Shown here piece after piece: positions 52,440 through 61,796 of a stretch of DNA of 64,000 nucleotides. Under the pieces are notes generated by a model. That model had not been told where the DNA came from. It saw nothing but the letters and a program-made list of their open reading frames with translations, and made no database searches. Within the stretch, counting starts at the first letter, position 1; each line of letters starts with the position of its first letter. The stretch is from Actinacidiphila oryziradicis (GTDB lineage Bacteria > Actinomycetota > Actinomycetes > Streptomycetales > Streptomycetaceae). Both the position numbers and the translations under genes were made by a program. The DNA lies in NCBI RefSeq assembly GCF_005047355.1, contig NZ_SUMC01000002.1:266769-330768 (forward strand). The letters run 5' to 3'.

Positions 52440-53366
52440 ATGGCCACTCCCCGATGGCTCACCCGTGGTAGCCGCCCCGCCACTGCCCGCAACGTCCTGG
52501 CCGGCGAAGCCGCCGCCGAGGCCGCCGAGGCCGCGCTCGCCGAGAAAACGCTCGCAGACTCCGAGAAGACGCCCCCGGAGTTCCCCGTCGCCGGTGATGC
52601 GCACGCCGCCGCCTTCTTCGACCTGGACAACACCGTGATGCAGGGCGCCGCGGTCTTCCACCTCGGCAGGGGCCTGTACAAACGGAAGTTCTTCCACAAG
52701 CGCGACCTGCTCCGCTTCGCCTGGCAGCAGGCGTACTTCCGGCTCGCCGGGTTCGAGGACCCGGAGCACATGCAGGAGGCGCGGGACAGCGGGCTCTCCA
52801 TCATCAAGGGGCACCGCGTCGAGGAGCTCAGAACGATCGGCGAGGAGATCTACGACGAGTACATGGCCGGCAAGATCTGGCCCGGCACCCGCGCCCTCGC
52901 CCAGGCCCACCTCGACGCCGGCCAGCGCGTCTGGCTCGTCACCGCCGCCCCCGTGGAGACCGCCACCATCATCGCCCGCCGCCTCGGCCTCACCGGCGCA
53001 CTCGGCACCGTCGTGGAGTCCGTCGGCGGCGTCTACACCGGACGCCTGGTCGGCGGACTCCTGCACGGCCCCGCCAAGGCCGAGGCGGTGCGCGCCCTGG
53101 CCGCCGCCGAGGGCCTGAATCTCTCGCGTTGCGCGGCGTACAGCGACTCCTCCAACGACATCCCGATGCTCTCGCTCGTCGGACACCCGTACGCCATCAA
53201 CCCCGACGCCCGGCTGCGCAAACACGCCCGCATCCAGGGCTGGCGGCTGCGCGACTACCGCACGGGACGCAAGGCCGCCAAGATCGGCATTCCGGCCGCC
53301 GCCGGAGTCGGCGCGATCGCGGGCGGCACGGCCGCGGCCGTGGCGATCCAGCGCCGGCGCCGCTGA
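52440..53366 (+). CDS. HAD-superfamily (SerB-like, subfamily IB) phosphatase
   Basis: 308 residues. Motif [21 protein letters not shown] near residue 60, motif [22 protein letters not shown], motif [23 protein letters not shown]. The IB cap lies between. An Ala/Glu-rich N-terminal extension ([20 protein letters not shown]) and a C-terminal hydrophobic helix ([20 protein letters not shown]) with Arg-rich end suggest membrane attachment. Relatives are annotated as phosphoserine phosphatase-like or lipid phosphatases. It sits upstream of bldN. Confidence 0.87.
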   Translation: MATPRWLTRGSRPATARNVLAGEAAAEAAEAALAEKTLADSEKTPPEFPVAGDAHAAAFFDLDNTVMQGAAVFHLGRGLYKRKFFHKRDLLRFAWQQAYFRLAGFEDPEHMQEARDSGLSIIKGHRVEELRTIGEEIYDEYMAGKIWPGTRALAQAHLDAGQRVWLVTAAPVETATIIARRLGLTGALGTVVESVGGVYTGRLVGGLLHGPAKAEAVRALAAAEGLNLSRCAAYSDSSNDIPMLSLVGHPYAINPDARLRKHARIQGWRLRDYRTGRKAAKIGIPAAAGVGAIAGGTAAAVAIQRRRR

Positions 53367-53687
53367 GCGCGGACGCGGCGCGACTGGGCATCCGGCAGTC
53401 CTACCCCGTCTCCCTGCCCGCCAGTCCCCGGGTTACCACACAGCCACAACACGCACTCCACCCGAGCATTTCACGACCAAATATGGTCAAGAATGCCTCC
53501 GTGTTCGATAATTGATCGATCGTCAAAACGCACTGGAGTGGGCGGAACCGACGTTTTCAGCAACTCGGTGTAGCGTTGTCTGCACGAAGCGTTATTCTCC
53601 TCAGATGCAAGCCGGTACCCACGCGTCGCTACGACGAGTGAATGGTCCCGTACTGCACGTGATGGAAGTTCTGCCTCTGGGAGTCCC
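53367..53687. other. bldN upstream regulatory region
   Basis: 321 bp with no gene. The middle is AT-richer (CGACCAAATATGGTCAAGAA, TGTTCGATAATTGATCGATC) and includes the palindrome GACCAAATATGGTC at about 53475-53488. A development-controlled promoter is expected here; I cannot point to the transcription start. Confidence 0.5.
53475..53488. promoter_or_regulatory. Palindrome GACCA-N4-TGGTC upstream of bldN
   Basis: GACCAAATATGGTC is an inverted repeat (GACCA / TGGTC with AATA between, and the centre AT-rich), 200 bp ahead of the bldN start. Possible regulator site; the protein is unknown. Confidence 0.35.
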
Positions 53688-54473
53688 GTGTACCCACACA
53701 CCGGGGTTGACGCCTCTGGCCTGGCTACGTTGCGCGCGCTGGTCATTGACCACCTGCGCGTTGTCCCCGCGTACGCCATGCCCGCTCTCGCCTTCGCCGC
53801 ACCCGTGTCCACCGCAGATCCCGCCTATGCGATGGCCGAGGTCGGCACCGCCGTCGGCCGACGCGCCCGGGCCGGCAAGGCCCCGAGCCAGGGCGCCGTG
53901 TCCCGCCGCCCTGCCGCTGACAGCGACAGCGGACGGATGATGGATCTGGTCGAACGCGCGCAGGCGGGTGAAACCGAAGCGTTCGGCCGGCTCTACGACC
54001 ACTACTCCGACACGGTGTACCGCTATATCTATTACCGCGTCGGCGGCAAAGCGACCGCCGAGGACCTGACGAGCGAGACGTTTCTGCGCGCCCTTCGCCG
54101 GATCGGCACGTTCACCTGGCAGGGTCGCGACTTCGGCGCCTGGCTGGTCACGATCGCCCGCAACCTGGTCGCGGACCACTTCAAGTCGAGCCGTTTCCGA
54201 CTCGAAGTGACCACCGGCGAGATGCTCGACGCCAACGAGGTCGCGCGCAGCCCCGAGGACGATGTCCTGGAGGTGCTCTCCAACGAGACCCTGCTCAAGG
54301 CAGTGCGCAAGCTCAACCCGCAGCAGCAGGAGTGCGTCACCCTCCGATTCCTCCAGGGCCTCTCGGTCGCCGAGACCGCCCGCATCATGGGGAAGAACGA
54401 GGGCGCGATCAAGACCCTGCAGTACCGCGCGGTACGGACCCTCGCCCGGCTGCTCCCCGAAGACGCACGGTGA
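53688..54473 (+). CDS. bldN: ECF sigma factor BldN (pro-sigma)
   Basis: 261 residues from GTG 53688 (YPHTGVDASGLATLRALVID). The first 85 or so residues are the BldN-type pro-sequence, proteolytically removed in S. coelicolor, and not found in other ECF factors. Then region 2 (MMDLVERAQAGETEAFGRLY, DLTSETFLRALRRIGTFTWQ) and region 4 (LNPQQQECVTLRFLQGLSVA, ETARIMGKNEGAIKTLQYRA). In Streptomyces it turns on bldM, whiB and the chaplin/rodlin genes for aerial hyphae. The next gene encodes its antagonist. Confidence 0.95.
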   Translation: MYPHTGVDASGLATLRALVIDHLRVVPAYAMPALAFAAPVSTADPAYAMAEVGTAVGRRARAGKAPSQGAVSRRPAADSDSGRMMDLVERAQAGETEAFGRLYDHYSDTVYRYIYYRVGGKATAEDLTSETFLRALRRIGTFTWQGRDFGAWLVTIARNLVADHFKSSRFRLEVTTGEMLDANEVARSPEDDVLEVLSNETLLKAVRKLNPQQQECVTLRFLQGLSVAETARIMGKNEGAIKTLQYRAVRTLARLLPEDAR

Positions 54474-54688
54474 GACGTACTCGTGAGCCGTGGTTGCGCG
54501 GGTCGTCTCGGTCCGATCATCATGACTGCGTAACCCAACTCGTACGGCGCTCGTTGCATCAAATGCAGACTCCCCACTGTCGTGGCCTGCTCGCTTCCGA
54601 TCACTCGATCGGGTGATCAGGCTCAAGGAAAGCAACCTTCCGGGCACTTCGGGGAGTCGAGTGTGAATGACGAGAGGAGGTGCCGTCC

Positions 54689-55876
54689 GTGATCGCGAAT
54701 CCAACGGCGCACCGGCGGGCGAACGCCTTCGCCGAGGCCCTGGGCGACGACGAACGTCCCCAGGAGCCCGCCGCCGAACAGCATGGCGCCCACCACGCCG
54801 CGAACCGGCATGCCGACGCCGGGCAAAACCGGCTCCTGTCCCTGGCGAACGCCCTTGAGGAGGTGCCCAGGCCGAAGCTGGACGCCCAGACCAAGACCGT
54901 GCAACGCGCCCAGCTGATCGCCGCCATGGAGGCCGCGCTCGCCGACGGCACCCTGCGGGTCCCCGTACAGCGCGTCGGCAGCGCCGGTGCCACCGGCGGC
55001 AGCACCGGCGGGACCCACCGCGCGGGCAAACGCCGCCGCTGGTCCCGCAGGCTCGCCGCAAGCGGCCTCTCGGTGGGCGTCGCCGCCGGCGCGTTCGGCG
55101 GCGTCGCCGCCGCCAGCACCGACGCGCTGCCCGGCGACACCCTCTACGGCCTCAAGCGCGGCATGGAGGACATGCGGCTCGGCCTCACCAACGGCGACAC
55201 CGACCGGGGCAAGGTCTACCTCGACCTCGCCTCGACCCGCCTGCAGGAAGCCCGCCGCCTCATGGAGCGCAGCCGCAGCGGCAATCTCGACGCCGAGTCG
55301 GTCGGCGAGATCGCCCGCGCCCTCTCCGGCATGCAGCAGGAAGCCGCCGAGGGCCACCGGCTGCTCAGCGCCGCGTACAAGAAGGACGGCTCACTGAAGC
55401 CCATCGCCGCGCTGTCCAACTTCTCCACCGCCCACCGCAAGGGCTGGAGCGATCTGCGCGACCGCCTGCCCTCCCAGCTCACCGACGTCGGCAACAAGGT
55501 CAACTCGGTCTTCGACGCCATAGAGCATGAAGTCGCCCCGCTGCAGAAGCTCCTTCCCCCGGCCGACCGCACCGGCAGCACCACCGACGGGCGGGGCGGC
55601 TCGCCCGGCTCCAGCACCCGCTCCGGTGGCACCGACCGTCCCGCGCCCTCGTCCTCCATGGCCACCGGCAGCGGCAAGAACAAGGCCGTGCCCTCCGCCT
55701 CCGGCAGTCCCGACAGCGGCCTGCTCGGCGGCGCCGACGGGCTCCTCGGCGGCACCGGCTCCTCCTCAACCAGCTCCGCCAGCCCCTCCGCGTCCACGAC
55801 GCCGCCCTCGGTCACCCTCCCGCCCGTACTCCCGGGCCTCCTGCCCGGCCTGGGACTGACCTCGGACGACAACTAG
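54689..55876 (+). CDS. rsbN: Anti-sigma factor RsbN
   Basis: 395 residues from GTG 54689, with AGGAGG at 8 bp; GTG 54680 overlaps that site. The cytoplasmic N-terminus (IANPTAHRRANAFAEALGDD) binds sigma BldN in characterised RsbN; a basic stretch KRRRWSRR and one membrane helix (LAASGLSVGVAAGAFGGVAA) lie at about residues 115-140; the outer part has a DUF5667-type helical domain (YGLKRGMEDMRLGLTNGDTD, YLDLASTRLQEARRLMERSR) and a long Ser/Pro/Gly tail. Its own gap to bldN is 215 bp, consistent with a separate BldN-dependent promoter. Confidence 0.93.
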   Translation: MIANPTAHRRANAFAEALGDDERPQEPAAEQHGAHHAANRHADAGQNRLLSLANALEEVPRPKLDAQTKTVQRAQLIAAMEAALADGTLRVPVQRVGSAGATGGSTGGTHRAGKRRRWSRRLAASGLSVGVAAGAFGGVAAASTDALPGDTLYGLKRGMEDMRLGLTNGDTDRGKVYLDLASTRLQEARRLMERSRSGNLDAESVGEIARALSGMQQEAAEGHRLLSAAYKKDGSLKPIAALSNFSTAHRKGWSDLRDRLPSQLTDVGNKVNSVFDAIEHEVAPLQKLLPPADRTGSTTDGRGGSPGSSTRSGGTDRPAPSSSMATGSGKNKAVPSASGSPDSGLLGGADGLLGGTGSSSTSSASPSASTTPPSVTLPPVLPGLLPGLGLTSDDN

Positions 55877-55932
55877 CCGTTGCCGGGCGGGCGGGTCGGG
55901 GTTGCCTGCGGCGCTGCTCCGACCCGCCGTGC

Positions 55933-56224
55933 GGGCCGGTGGCCTGGTTGTGCCCGCCCTCCCCCGGCTACCTTCCCCAGCCTTCGGCCGGGAGGTGCCC
56001 CCAGGAGGTGCCCCCATCTCGCTTCGCTCGGCCCTGCGCACGCCTGCCCACAACCAGGTGGCATTTGCAGCCCGTCCGGCGTTTGAGGACTGGGGGTCCC
56101 TCCCACGCCCGCCAGGGCGTAGGAGGCGGGCCCGGGGCGGATCCCCCCACGCGGCGCCAGCCGCGAATCGGACGCAGCCGGGGAGGGGCGGGGAGGGGCG
56201 GGGAGGGGGAAGCCCGCCGCAGGC
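55933..56224. repeat. Dispersed Streptomyces intergenic repeat, copy B
   Basis: Inverted relative to 46031-46311 and about 85-90% alike by eye. It fills the space between the convergent rsbN and acyltransferase genes. Its right part carries a local GGGGAGGGGC tandem (about three units at 56180-56209) absent from copy A. Confidence 0.85.
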
Positions 56225-56250
56225 GACGACCCCCGGCGACCGCGCGCCGG

Positions 56251-57402
56251 TCAGAAGAAGACCGACCGCCGCTGCACCAGCAATTTGTACAGGGTGTGCT
56301 GAATCGTCTCCCGCACCTGATCCGTCAGATTGAAGACCAGCATCGGATCCTCCGCCGCTTCCGGCGTGTAATGATCCGTCGCAATCGGCTCCCCGAACTG
56401 AATCGTCCACTTCGTCGGCAGCGGCACCAACCCCAGCGGCCCCAGCCAGGGAAACGTCGGGGTCACCGGGAAGTACGGGAAGCCCAGCAACCGCGCGACG
56501 GTCTTGGAGTTGCCGACCATGGGGTAGATCTCCTCGGCGCCCACGATCGAGCAGGGAATGATCGGCACCCCGGTCTTCAGCGCGGTGGCCACAAAGCCGC
56601 CCCGCCCGAAGCGCTGGAGCTTGTACCGGTCGGAGAAGGGCTTGCCGAGCCCCTTGAATCCTTCGGGCATCACACCGACGACCTCGCCGCGCTCCAGCAG
56701 CAGTTGGGCGTCCTCGGCACAGGCGAGGGTGTGCCCGGCCTTGCGGGCCAGCTCGTTCACCAGAGGCAGTACGAAGACAAGATCAGCGGCGAGCAGCCGC
56801 AGATGCCGGCCGGCGGGATGGTGGTCGTGCACGGCGACCTGGGTCATGAGCCCATCGAGGGGAAGCGTGCCGGAGTGGTTGGAGACGACCAGGGCGCCGC
56901 CGGTGTCGGGGATGTTCTCGATGCCCCTGACCTCGACGCGGAAGTACTTGTCGAAGAACGGCCGCAGGACCGACATGAGCACCTGGTCGGTGAGCTCCTC
57001 GTCGTAGCCGAAGTCGTCGACCTCGTAATCCCCAGTCACCCGCCGCCGCAGAAACGCGAGCCCATGGGCGACCTTACGGTCCCAGTGGCCACCGAGGAGC
57101 CGGTCGGCGGCTCCGCCGAGCGCATCGCTGAGCGCGTCGGTGAGCGCGCTCACGGGCGCGGGCAGCGGGGCCGTGAGCGTAGGCGTGGCTGCCGGCAAGC
57201 TCCCGCCGGAATCACCGGAGCCGTCCGGGCCCTCGGACCCTTCCGCCGGAACGGCGGTGAGCGGTGACGCGGAGGCGCCCCCAGGGGCCGCGCCGGGGCC
57301 CGTCTCGCCCTTCTTGCGGGCGGCGGCCCGTCCCCGCGGCCGCGAAGTCCCACGACGGGCACGGGTGTCCTCGTCGAACGGGATGACCTTGGCGTCCGCC
57401 AT
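56251..57402 (-). CDS. Lysophospholipid acyltransferase (PlsC-like)
   Basis: 383 residues from ATG 57402 after GAGGAG. A 90-residue low-complexity, Ala/Pro/Gly-rich N-terminus precedes the catalytic domain from about residue 150 (VEVRGIENIPDTGGALVVSN). The acyltransferase motif is NHSGTLPLDGLM, with His and Asp six residues apart rather than the canonical four, then LLERGEVVGVMPEGFKGLGK (block III, PEG) and VPIIPCSIVGAEEIYPMV (block IV). Role: transfer of acyl chains to lysophosphatidate or another lipid at the membrane. Followed on the same strand by nothing; preceded by the epimerase with a 27-bp gap. Confidence 0.87.
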   Translation of the reverse strand: MADAKVIPFDEDTRARRGTSRPRGRAAARKKGETGPGAAPGGASASPLTAVPAEGSEGPDGSGDSGGSLPAATPTLTAPLPAPVSALTDALSDALGGAADRLLGGHWDRKVAHGLAFLRRRVTGDYEVDDFGYDEELTDQVLMSVLRPFFDKYFRVEVRGIENIPDTGGALVVSNHSGTLPLDGLMTQVAVHDHHPAGRHLRLLAADLVFVLPLVNELARKAGHTLACAEDAQLLLERGEVVGVMPEGFKGLGKPFSDRYKLQRFGRGGFVATALKTGVPIIPCSIVGAEEIYPMVGNSKTVARLLGFPYFPVTPTFPWLGPLGLVPLPTKWTIQFGEPIATDHYTPEAAEDPMLVFNLTDQVRETIQHTLYKLLVQRRSVFF

Positions 57403-57429
57403 GGGTTCGGCTCCTCCTCGTTGCGGCAC

Positions 57430-58482
57430 TCACGTCTGGTTGCTGCCCGCAGGTTCAGGGGCCACGGCGTCCGCCAGCCAGTCGACGACGTAGGCGATCC
57501 GCTCGGGCGGGAGCAGGCCGGGGCCGCGGCTGCGAGCGAAGTCGCAGAAGGCTTCCGCGGTGGTGAACTTCGGGACGAAGCCGAGCGTCTCACGCATCTG
57601 CGTGGTGTCCACCACCCGGCCGTGTGTAAGCAGCCGGATCTGCTCCGGCGAGAAGTCGGTGACCCCCGCTGTTCGCAGCATCTGGTTCATCCAGGTCACG
57701 GCCGGCAGCAGCACCGGCACGGTGGGCCTGCCCAGCCTGCGGGCGGTCTGTGAGAGCAACAGCACTCCGTCGCCCGCGATGTTGAAGGTGCCGCTGTTCA
57801 GCGTGGACCGGCGTGGCTCCTGGATGGCGAGCAGAAGTACGTCCATCACATCGTCCTCGTGGACGAACTGCAGCCGCGGGTCGTAGCCGAAGACGGTCGG
57901 CAGGACCGGCATCGAGAAGTACTCCGCGAGCGGGGTGTCCGCCCTGGGGCCGAGGATGTTGGCGAAGCGCAGCACCGCCACCGCCACATCGGGGCGGCGC
58001 CGGGCGAAGCCGCGGACATATCCCTCGACCTCGACCGCGTCCTTGGCGAAGCCGCCGCTGGGCAGCGACTTGGGGGGCATCGTCTCGGTGAAGACCGCCG
58101 GGTCTCGGGGCGCGGAGCCGTAGACGCTGGTCGTCGACTTCACCACCAGCCGCCGCACCGTCGGTGCCTGCTGGCAGGCGCCGAGCAGCTGCATCGTGCC
58201 GATGACGTTGGTCTCCTTGAGCGCCGCCCGGTTGCTCTTGCCGGGCAGGGTGCCGCTGACATCCATGTGCACGACGGTGTCCACGGCCTGCTCGGCCAGT
58301 ATTTTGGCGATCATCGGATGGCGGATGTCGGCCCGGACGAACTCGGTGCCACCCAGATCGTGCCCGGGAGCCACCGCATCGACTCCGACCACCCGGTCGA
58401 CGCCGGGCTCGCGGCTGATCCGCCGTGCGATCCGGCCGCCGAGCTGCCGGGCGACTCCGGTGACGAGCACGACCTTGCCCAA
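57430..58482 (-). CDS. NAD-dependent epimerase/dehydratase (extended SDR)
   Basis: 350 residues from TTG 58482. Rossmann motif VVLVTGVARQLGGRIARRIS, DTVVHMDVSGTLPGKS, the substrate region VVKSTTSVYGSAPRDPAVFT and YVRGFARRRPDVAVAVLRFA. The usual YxxxK pair is not obvious: the expected Tyr is absent in GFAKDAVEVEGYVRGFARRR, where Lys/Asp occur, so it may be a binding protein rather than an enzyme. Transcribed just before the acyltransferase and likely co-operonic; a lipid or envelope function fits. Confidence 0.82.
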   Translation of the reverse strand: MGKVVLVTGVARQLGGRIARRISREPGVDRVVGVDAVAPGHDLGGTEFVRADIRHPMIAKILAEQAVDTVVHMDVSGTLPGKSNRAALKETNVIGTMQLLGACQQAPTVRRLVVKSTTSVYGSAPRDPAVFTETMPPKSLPSGGFAKDAVEVEGYVRGFARRRPDVAVAVLRFANILGPRADTPLAEYFSMPVLPTVFGYDPRLQFVHEDDVMDVLLLAIQEPRRSTLNSGTFNIAGDGVLLLSQTARRLGRPTVPVLLPAVTWMNQMLRTAGVTDFSPEQIRLLTHGRVVDTTQMRETLGFVPKFTTAEAFCDFARSRGPGLLPPERIAYVVDWLADAVAPEPAGSNQT

Positions 58483-58573
58483 GGTTCAGCGCCTTCCTTC
58501 CGCCCGGCGGAACCGGGCTTCCTGTGCACGCACCGTACCCGCTACGTGTTGCGATGGGTGTCTCTAAACGCGG

Positions 58574-58616
58574 CTGCCCTCCTCCCACCACTGAAAACAT
58601 GGTGGGAGGAGGGCAG
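58574..58616 (-). terminator. Long perfect hairpin after bS22
   Basis: A 17-bp perfect stem, CTGCCCTCCTCCCACCA pairing with TGGTGGGAGGAGGGCAG, around a 9-nt loop (CTGAAAACA). It begins 22 bp after the bS22 stop. It keeps the ribosomal-protein transcript from reading into the epimerase gene. Confidence 0.88.
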
Positions 58617-58638
58617 GAAGCACAGCAGGTAGCTCGCT

Positions 58639-58737
58639 TTACTTCTTGTTGCGACGCTGCACACGCGTCCGCTTCAGCAGCTTGCGGTGCTTCTTCTTCG
58701 CCATACGCTTGCGCCGCTTCTTGATGACTGAGCCCAC
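58639..58737 (-). CDS. Small basic ribosomal protein bS22 (AURKAIP1/COX24-like)
   Basis: 32 residues from GTG 58737: GSVIKKRRKRMAKKKHRKLL then KRTRVQRRNKK. It is extremely basic and matches the actinobacterial 30S protein bS22, which binds the decoding-site region of 16S rRNA. Too short for usual gene finding. Monocistronic, followed by a strong terminator and preceded by a small DNA-binding protein gene, an arrangement I associate with streptomycete chromosomes. Confidence 0.9.
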   Translation of the reverse strand: MGSVIKKRRKRMAKKKHRKLLKRTRVQRRNKK

Positions 58738-58853
58738 GACAACCCTCGCTTCGTTTTCACTCGGTGCGGGGCGTCCGAGCCCACACGACCTACGTCGGCC
58801 AAGCCTACCCGCCCAGAAGCTGCGGACATAAACCGAGGTGGCCGCGGCAGCCG

Positions 58854-59063
58854 TTAAGCAGTCTCCACCCCCACGAAGGACTCCCGAAGATATTCCTGGA
58901 CGGCCTGCTCCGGCACCCGGAAGGACCTGCCCACCCGGATTGCCGGCAGATGACCGCTGTGCACCAGCCGGTACACGGTCATCTTGGATACTCGCATTAC
59001 CGCGGCGACCTCGGCCACGGTCAGGAACACGACCTCGTTGAGAGGCCTATCGCTAGAAGCCAT
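58854..59063 (-). CDS. bdtA: Excisionase-like small HTH protein (BldD target BdtA-like)
   Basis: 69 residues from ATG 59063. MerR/excisionase-type HTH: FLTVAEVAAVMRVSKMTVYR then LVHSGHLPAIRVGRSFRVPE and a helical end AVQEYLRESFVGVETA. It resembles a conserved streptomycete DNA-binding protein described as BldD-regulated (bdtA); I am moderately sure of the name. BldC has a similar fold but a different sequence. Upstream of bS22, same strand, 116-bp gap. Confidence 0.8.
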   Translation of the reverse strand: MASSDRPLNEVVFLTVAEVAAVMRVSKMTVYRLVHSGHLPAIRVGRSFRVPEQAVQEYLRESFVGVETA

Positions 59064-59194
59064 GACACACACCTGAACCTTCCGCACATGACACGCCACC
59101 GGCTTCCCCTCCGGTGACTCCTGCTCGCATGTGCGCTCCTCCCCAGAGTAGGTGCGGGTGATGCAAGTGGGGAAGAGGAGTAGCCATCCGTTGA

Positions 59195-60010
59195 CTACTG
59201 TGACAGACACGCTCGATTGAGTACATAGCGCGTAAGCGGTCGGTAGTAATCAGACCGCACAGCGTCATCAAGCGGAACCACGACGGACGCCCTCCCCTCC
59301 GCCTCGGCGACAAACACCGCCGGGTCGTCGGAATCCGCCAGTCCGATTGCCTCGACCCCCAGTTGACCTGCCCCGCAGATCCACCCATGGTCCCCCACCA
59401 CCAGTTCCGGCAACCGGCCCCCGCGCGCCGCCGCGCCGTCCAGCGCGACCCGAACAGGGAGGGGGGAGTGCGTGTGTGCCGCCGGTGTGCTTCCGGGCGC
59501 CGAGGGATGGGACAGCCTTACGATCCCGACTCCACCTACGTACCAAAGGTTGTGCTGGCGTACGCCGATTTGGGTCGGAATGTCGACACATCGACCATGC
59601 GATGGGATGAGAACAGGGCATCCTGCCGCCGACAAGGCCATGGCCAATTCGGCGTAGAAGCCATGCAACCAGCGCGGGTGACCTGTACCGAGAAGGATCG
59701 GTTCGCGGCACACCGCAGCCCTTTTGAGACGTTTGGCGAAGGCGTCAAGCGCGGCAATTGTACGATCAGGATCAATCACATCTTGACCGGAAGTATGCCC
59801 CGGGTCAGGTGATACGCCACACCGGGCCGCCATCAGCCGCAGCAACTCCGGCTGCGTCCAGGAGCGTTCGGGCTCCAGTCCGAGTGTGGTGCGGGGGTCG
59901 CCCGCAGCGAAGAGACGATAGCTGCGCAGGCTCTTCTCCCTCAGGGTCGCCACAGGACCGGCCAGCCGGGCCGCCAGCAGATGCGCGCGAAGTACGCCGA
60001 CACTCAGCAC
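59195..60010 (-). CDS. Phosphatase-like conserved protein
   Basis: About 271 residues from GTG 60010 ([20 protein letters not shown]). The sequence has [96 protein letters not shown] and [20 protein letters not shown]. His/Asp-rich loops GTGHP and VGDHGW look catalytic or metal-binding. Similar streptomycete proteins are labelled phosphatase; I rely on that memory and would not name the substrate. Divergent from aroQ. Confidence 0.72.
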   Translation of the reverse strand: MLSVGVLRAHLLAARLAGPVATLREKSLRSYRLFAAGDPRTTLGLEPERSWTQPELLRLMAARCGVSPDPGHTSGQDVIDPDRTIAALDAFAKRLKRAAVCREPILLGTGHPRWLHGFYAELAMALSAAGCPVLIPSHGRCVDIPTQIGVRQHNLWYVGGVGIVRLSHPSAPGSTPAAHTHSPLPVRVALDGAAARGGRLPELVVGDHGWICGAGQLGVEAIGLADSDDPAVFVAEAEGRASVVVPLDDAVRSDYYRPLTRYVLNRACLSQ

Positions 60011-60124
60011 GGTCCGATCGTGACGCCGTACGCAGCCGCGCGGCACCCGAATCCGCAAAGCCCACCCCTTCGGGCGGCTGGACCGGCCGGGCCGCACGCC
60101 TGGGCGACTGCGAGAATCGCCCTC

Positions 60125-60571
60125 ATGACTCACACGATCCTGGTCCTCAACGGCCCCAACCTCAACCTCCTCGGCCAGCGCCAGCCCGAGATCTACGGCT
60201 CGGAGACCCTCGCCGACGTCGAGACACTCGTCACCAAGGCCGCCACGGGCCACGGCATCGCCGTCGACTGCCGCCAGTCCAATCACGAGGGCCTGCTCAT
60301 CGACTGGATCCACGAAGCCCGCGCCACCCACTCGGCCATCATCATCAACCCCGGCGGGCTCTCGCACACCTCCGTCGCCCTCCTCGACGCCCTCAGCGCC
60401 TGCGACGGGCTCCCGGTGATCGAGGTGCACATCTCCAACATCCACCAGCGCGAGCCCTTCCGGCATCACTCCTACGTGTCCGAGCGCGCCAACGGTGTCA
60501 TCGCCGGCTGCGGCACCCAGGGCTACGTCTTCGCGGTGGACCGGGCAGCAGCGCTGCTCGCGGCGGGCTGA
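60125..60571 (+). CDS. aroQ: Type II 3-dehydroquinate dehydratase
   Basis: 148 residues from ATG 60125, full length. Third step of the shikimate pathway. Sequence landmarks: [20 protein letters not shown] with catalytic Arg/Tyr region, [57 protein letters not shown] with the catalytic His and the Arg after it. The rest of the pathway is not in the window. Confidence 0.95.
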   Translation: MTHTILVLNGPNLNLLGQRQPEIYGSETLADVETLVTKAATGHGIAVDCRQSNHEGLLIDWIHEARATHSAIIINPGGLSHTSVALLDALSACDGLPVIEVHISNIHQREPFRHHSYVSERANGVIAGCGTQGYVFAVDRAAALLAAG

Positions 60572-60623
60572 CCGTAACCGGGAACCGACCGCCGTTCGGG
60601 GCGGGCGGCCGGGGCCCCGCCCG

Positions 60624-61796
60624 TTACGCCAGCAGACCGTGCGACGGGAACACCGCCCGCCGGGTCGCGAGCACCGCCTGGTCCAAGCGATCAGCGGGGT
60701 CGTAACCACCGTCGTCAAAGCTCTGCCACCGCGGCTCGCGCCCATCCGTCATCCGCAACGGCGCCACCTCCCGCGTCCGCCGGTACACCTCGCCCCGCCA
60801 CACCTCCGGCACGGGCGTTGTCGCCGCGATCGGCGCACCCGCCGCGATCGCGACCAGGTGCGTCCAGCTGCGCGGCACGACCTCCGCCACCGCATACCCC
60901 CCGCCGCCCAGCGCCAGCCAGCGCCCCTCCGCGTGTTCGTGCGCCAGCCCGTGACAGGCCTCCATCACCATCCGCTGCGCATCCAGGCTCACCGCCAGGT
61001 GCGCCAACGGGTCCTCGAAATGCGTATCCGCCCCGTGCTGGGTGACGAGCACCTGCGGACGGAACGCCGCGACCAGCTCCGGCACCACCGCGTGAAACGC
61101 CCGCAGCCACCCCTCGTCCCCCGTGCCGGCCGGCAGCGCCACATTCACCGCGCTTCCCTCCGCCGCCGGACCGCCCGTCTCCTCCGGCCACCCCGTCTGC
61201 GGGAACAGCGTCCGGGGATGCTCATGCAACGAGATCGTCAGAACCCGGGGGTCGTCCCAGAAAACCGCCTGCACCCCGTCCCCGTGATGCACATCCACAT
61301 CGACATACGCGACCCGCTCCGCGCCCAGCTCCAGCAGCCGCGCGATCGCCAGCGCCGCGTCGTTGTACACACAGAACCCTGACGCCGCCCCTGGCATCGC
61401 GTGATGCAGCCCGCCCGCGAAATTCACCGCGTGCTCCGTCTCACCCCGCCACACCGCCTCCGCCCCGCCGACCGACTGCCCGGCGATCAACGCGGACGCC
61501 TCGTGCATGCCCTCGAACGCCGGGTTGTCCGCCGTACCGAGCCCGTAGTCGAGCTCCGCCCTCTTCGGATCCACCGACGCCCGGCGCACCGCGGCCACGT
61601 AATCCGCCCGGTGCACCAGCCCCAGCGTCGAATCCCCGGCCGCCGGCGCCGCCACCACCGCCAGCTCCCGGTCCAGCCCGAACTCGCTGACCAGACTTCT
61701 GGTCAGCGAGAGCCGTACCGGGTCCATGGGGTGCCCGGGACCAAAGTCATAGCTCGTTACCTGCTCGTCCCACATCAGCTGTGCGCGGCCGCTCAT
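60624..61796 (-). CDS. Class II histone-deacetylase-like (AcuC-type) amidohydrolase
   Basis: 390 residues from ATG 61796; overlaps the upstream MFS gene by 50 bp. Zinc and catalytic motifs: GGLHHAMPGAASGFCVYND (His-His dyad), VAYVDVDVHHGDGVQAVFWD (Asp and His ligands), ISLHEHPRTLFPQTG and QHGADTHFEDPLAHL (Asp). The family removes acetyl groups from lysines; AcuC members deacetylate acetyl-CoA synthetase. The partner acetyltransferase is not here, so the substrate is inferred only. Confidence 0.88.
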   Translation of the reverse strand: MSGRAQLMWDEQVTSYDFGPGHPMDPVRLSLTRSLVSEFGLDRELAVVAAPAAGDSTLGLVHRADYVAAVRRASVDPKRAELDYGLGTADNPAFEGMHEASALIAGQSVGGAEAVWRGETEHAVNFAGGLHHAMPGAASGFCVYNDAALAIARLLELGAERVAYVDVDVHHGDGVQAVFWDDPRVLTISLHEHPRTLFPQTGWPEETGGPAAEGSAVNVALPAGTGDEGWLRAFHAVVPELVAAFRPQVLVTQHGADTHFEDPLAHLAVSLDAQRMVMEACHGLAHEHAEGRWLALGGGGYAVAEVVPRSWTHLVAIAAGAPIAATTPVPEVWRGEVYRRTREVAPLRMTDGREPRWQSFDDGGYDPADRLDQAVLATRRAVFPSHGLLA

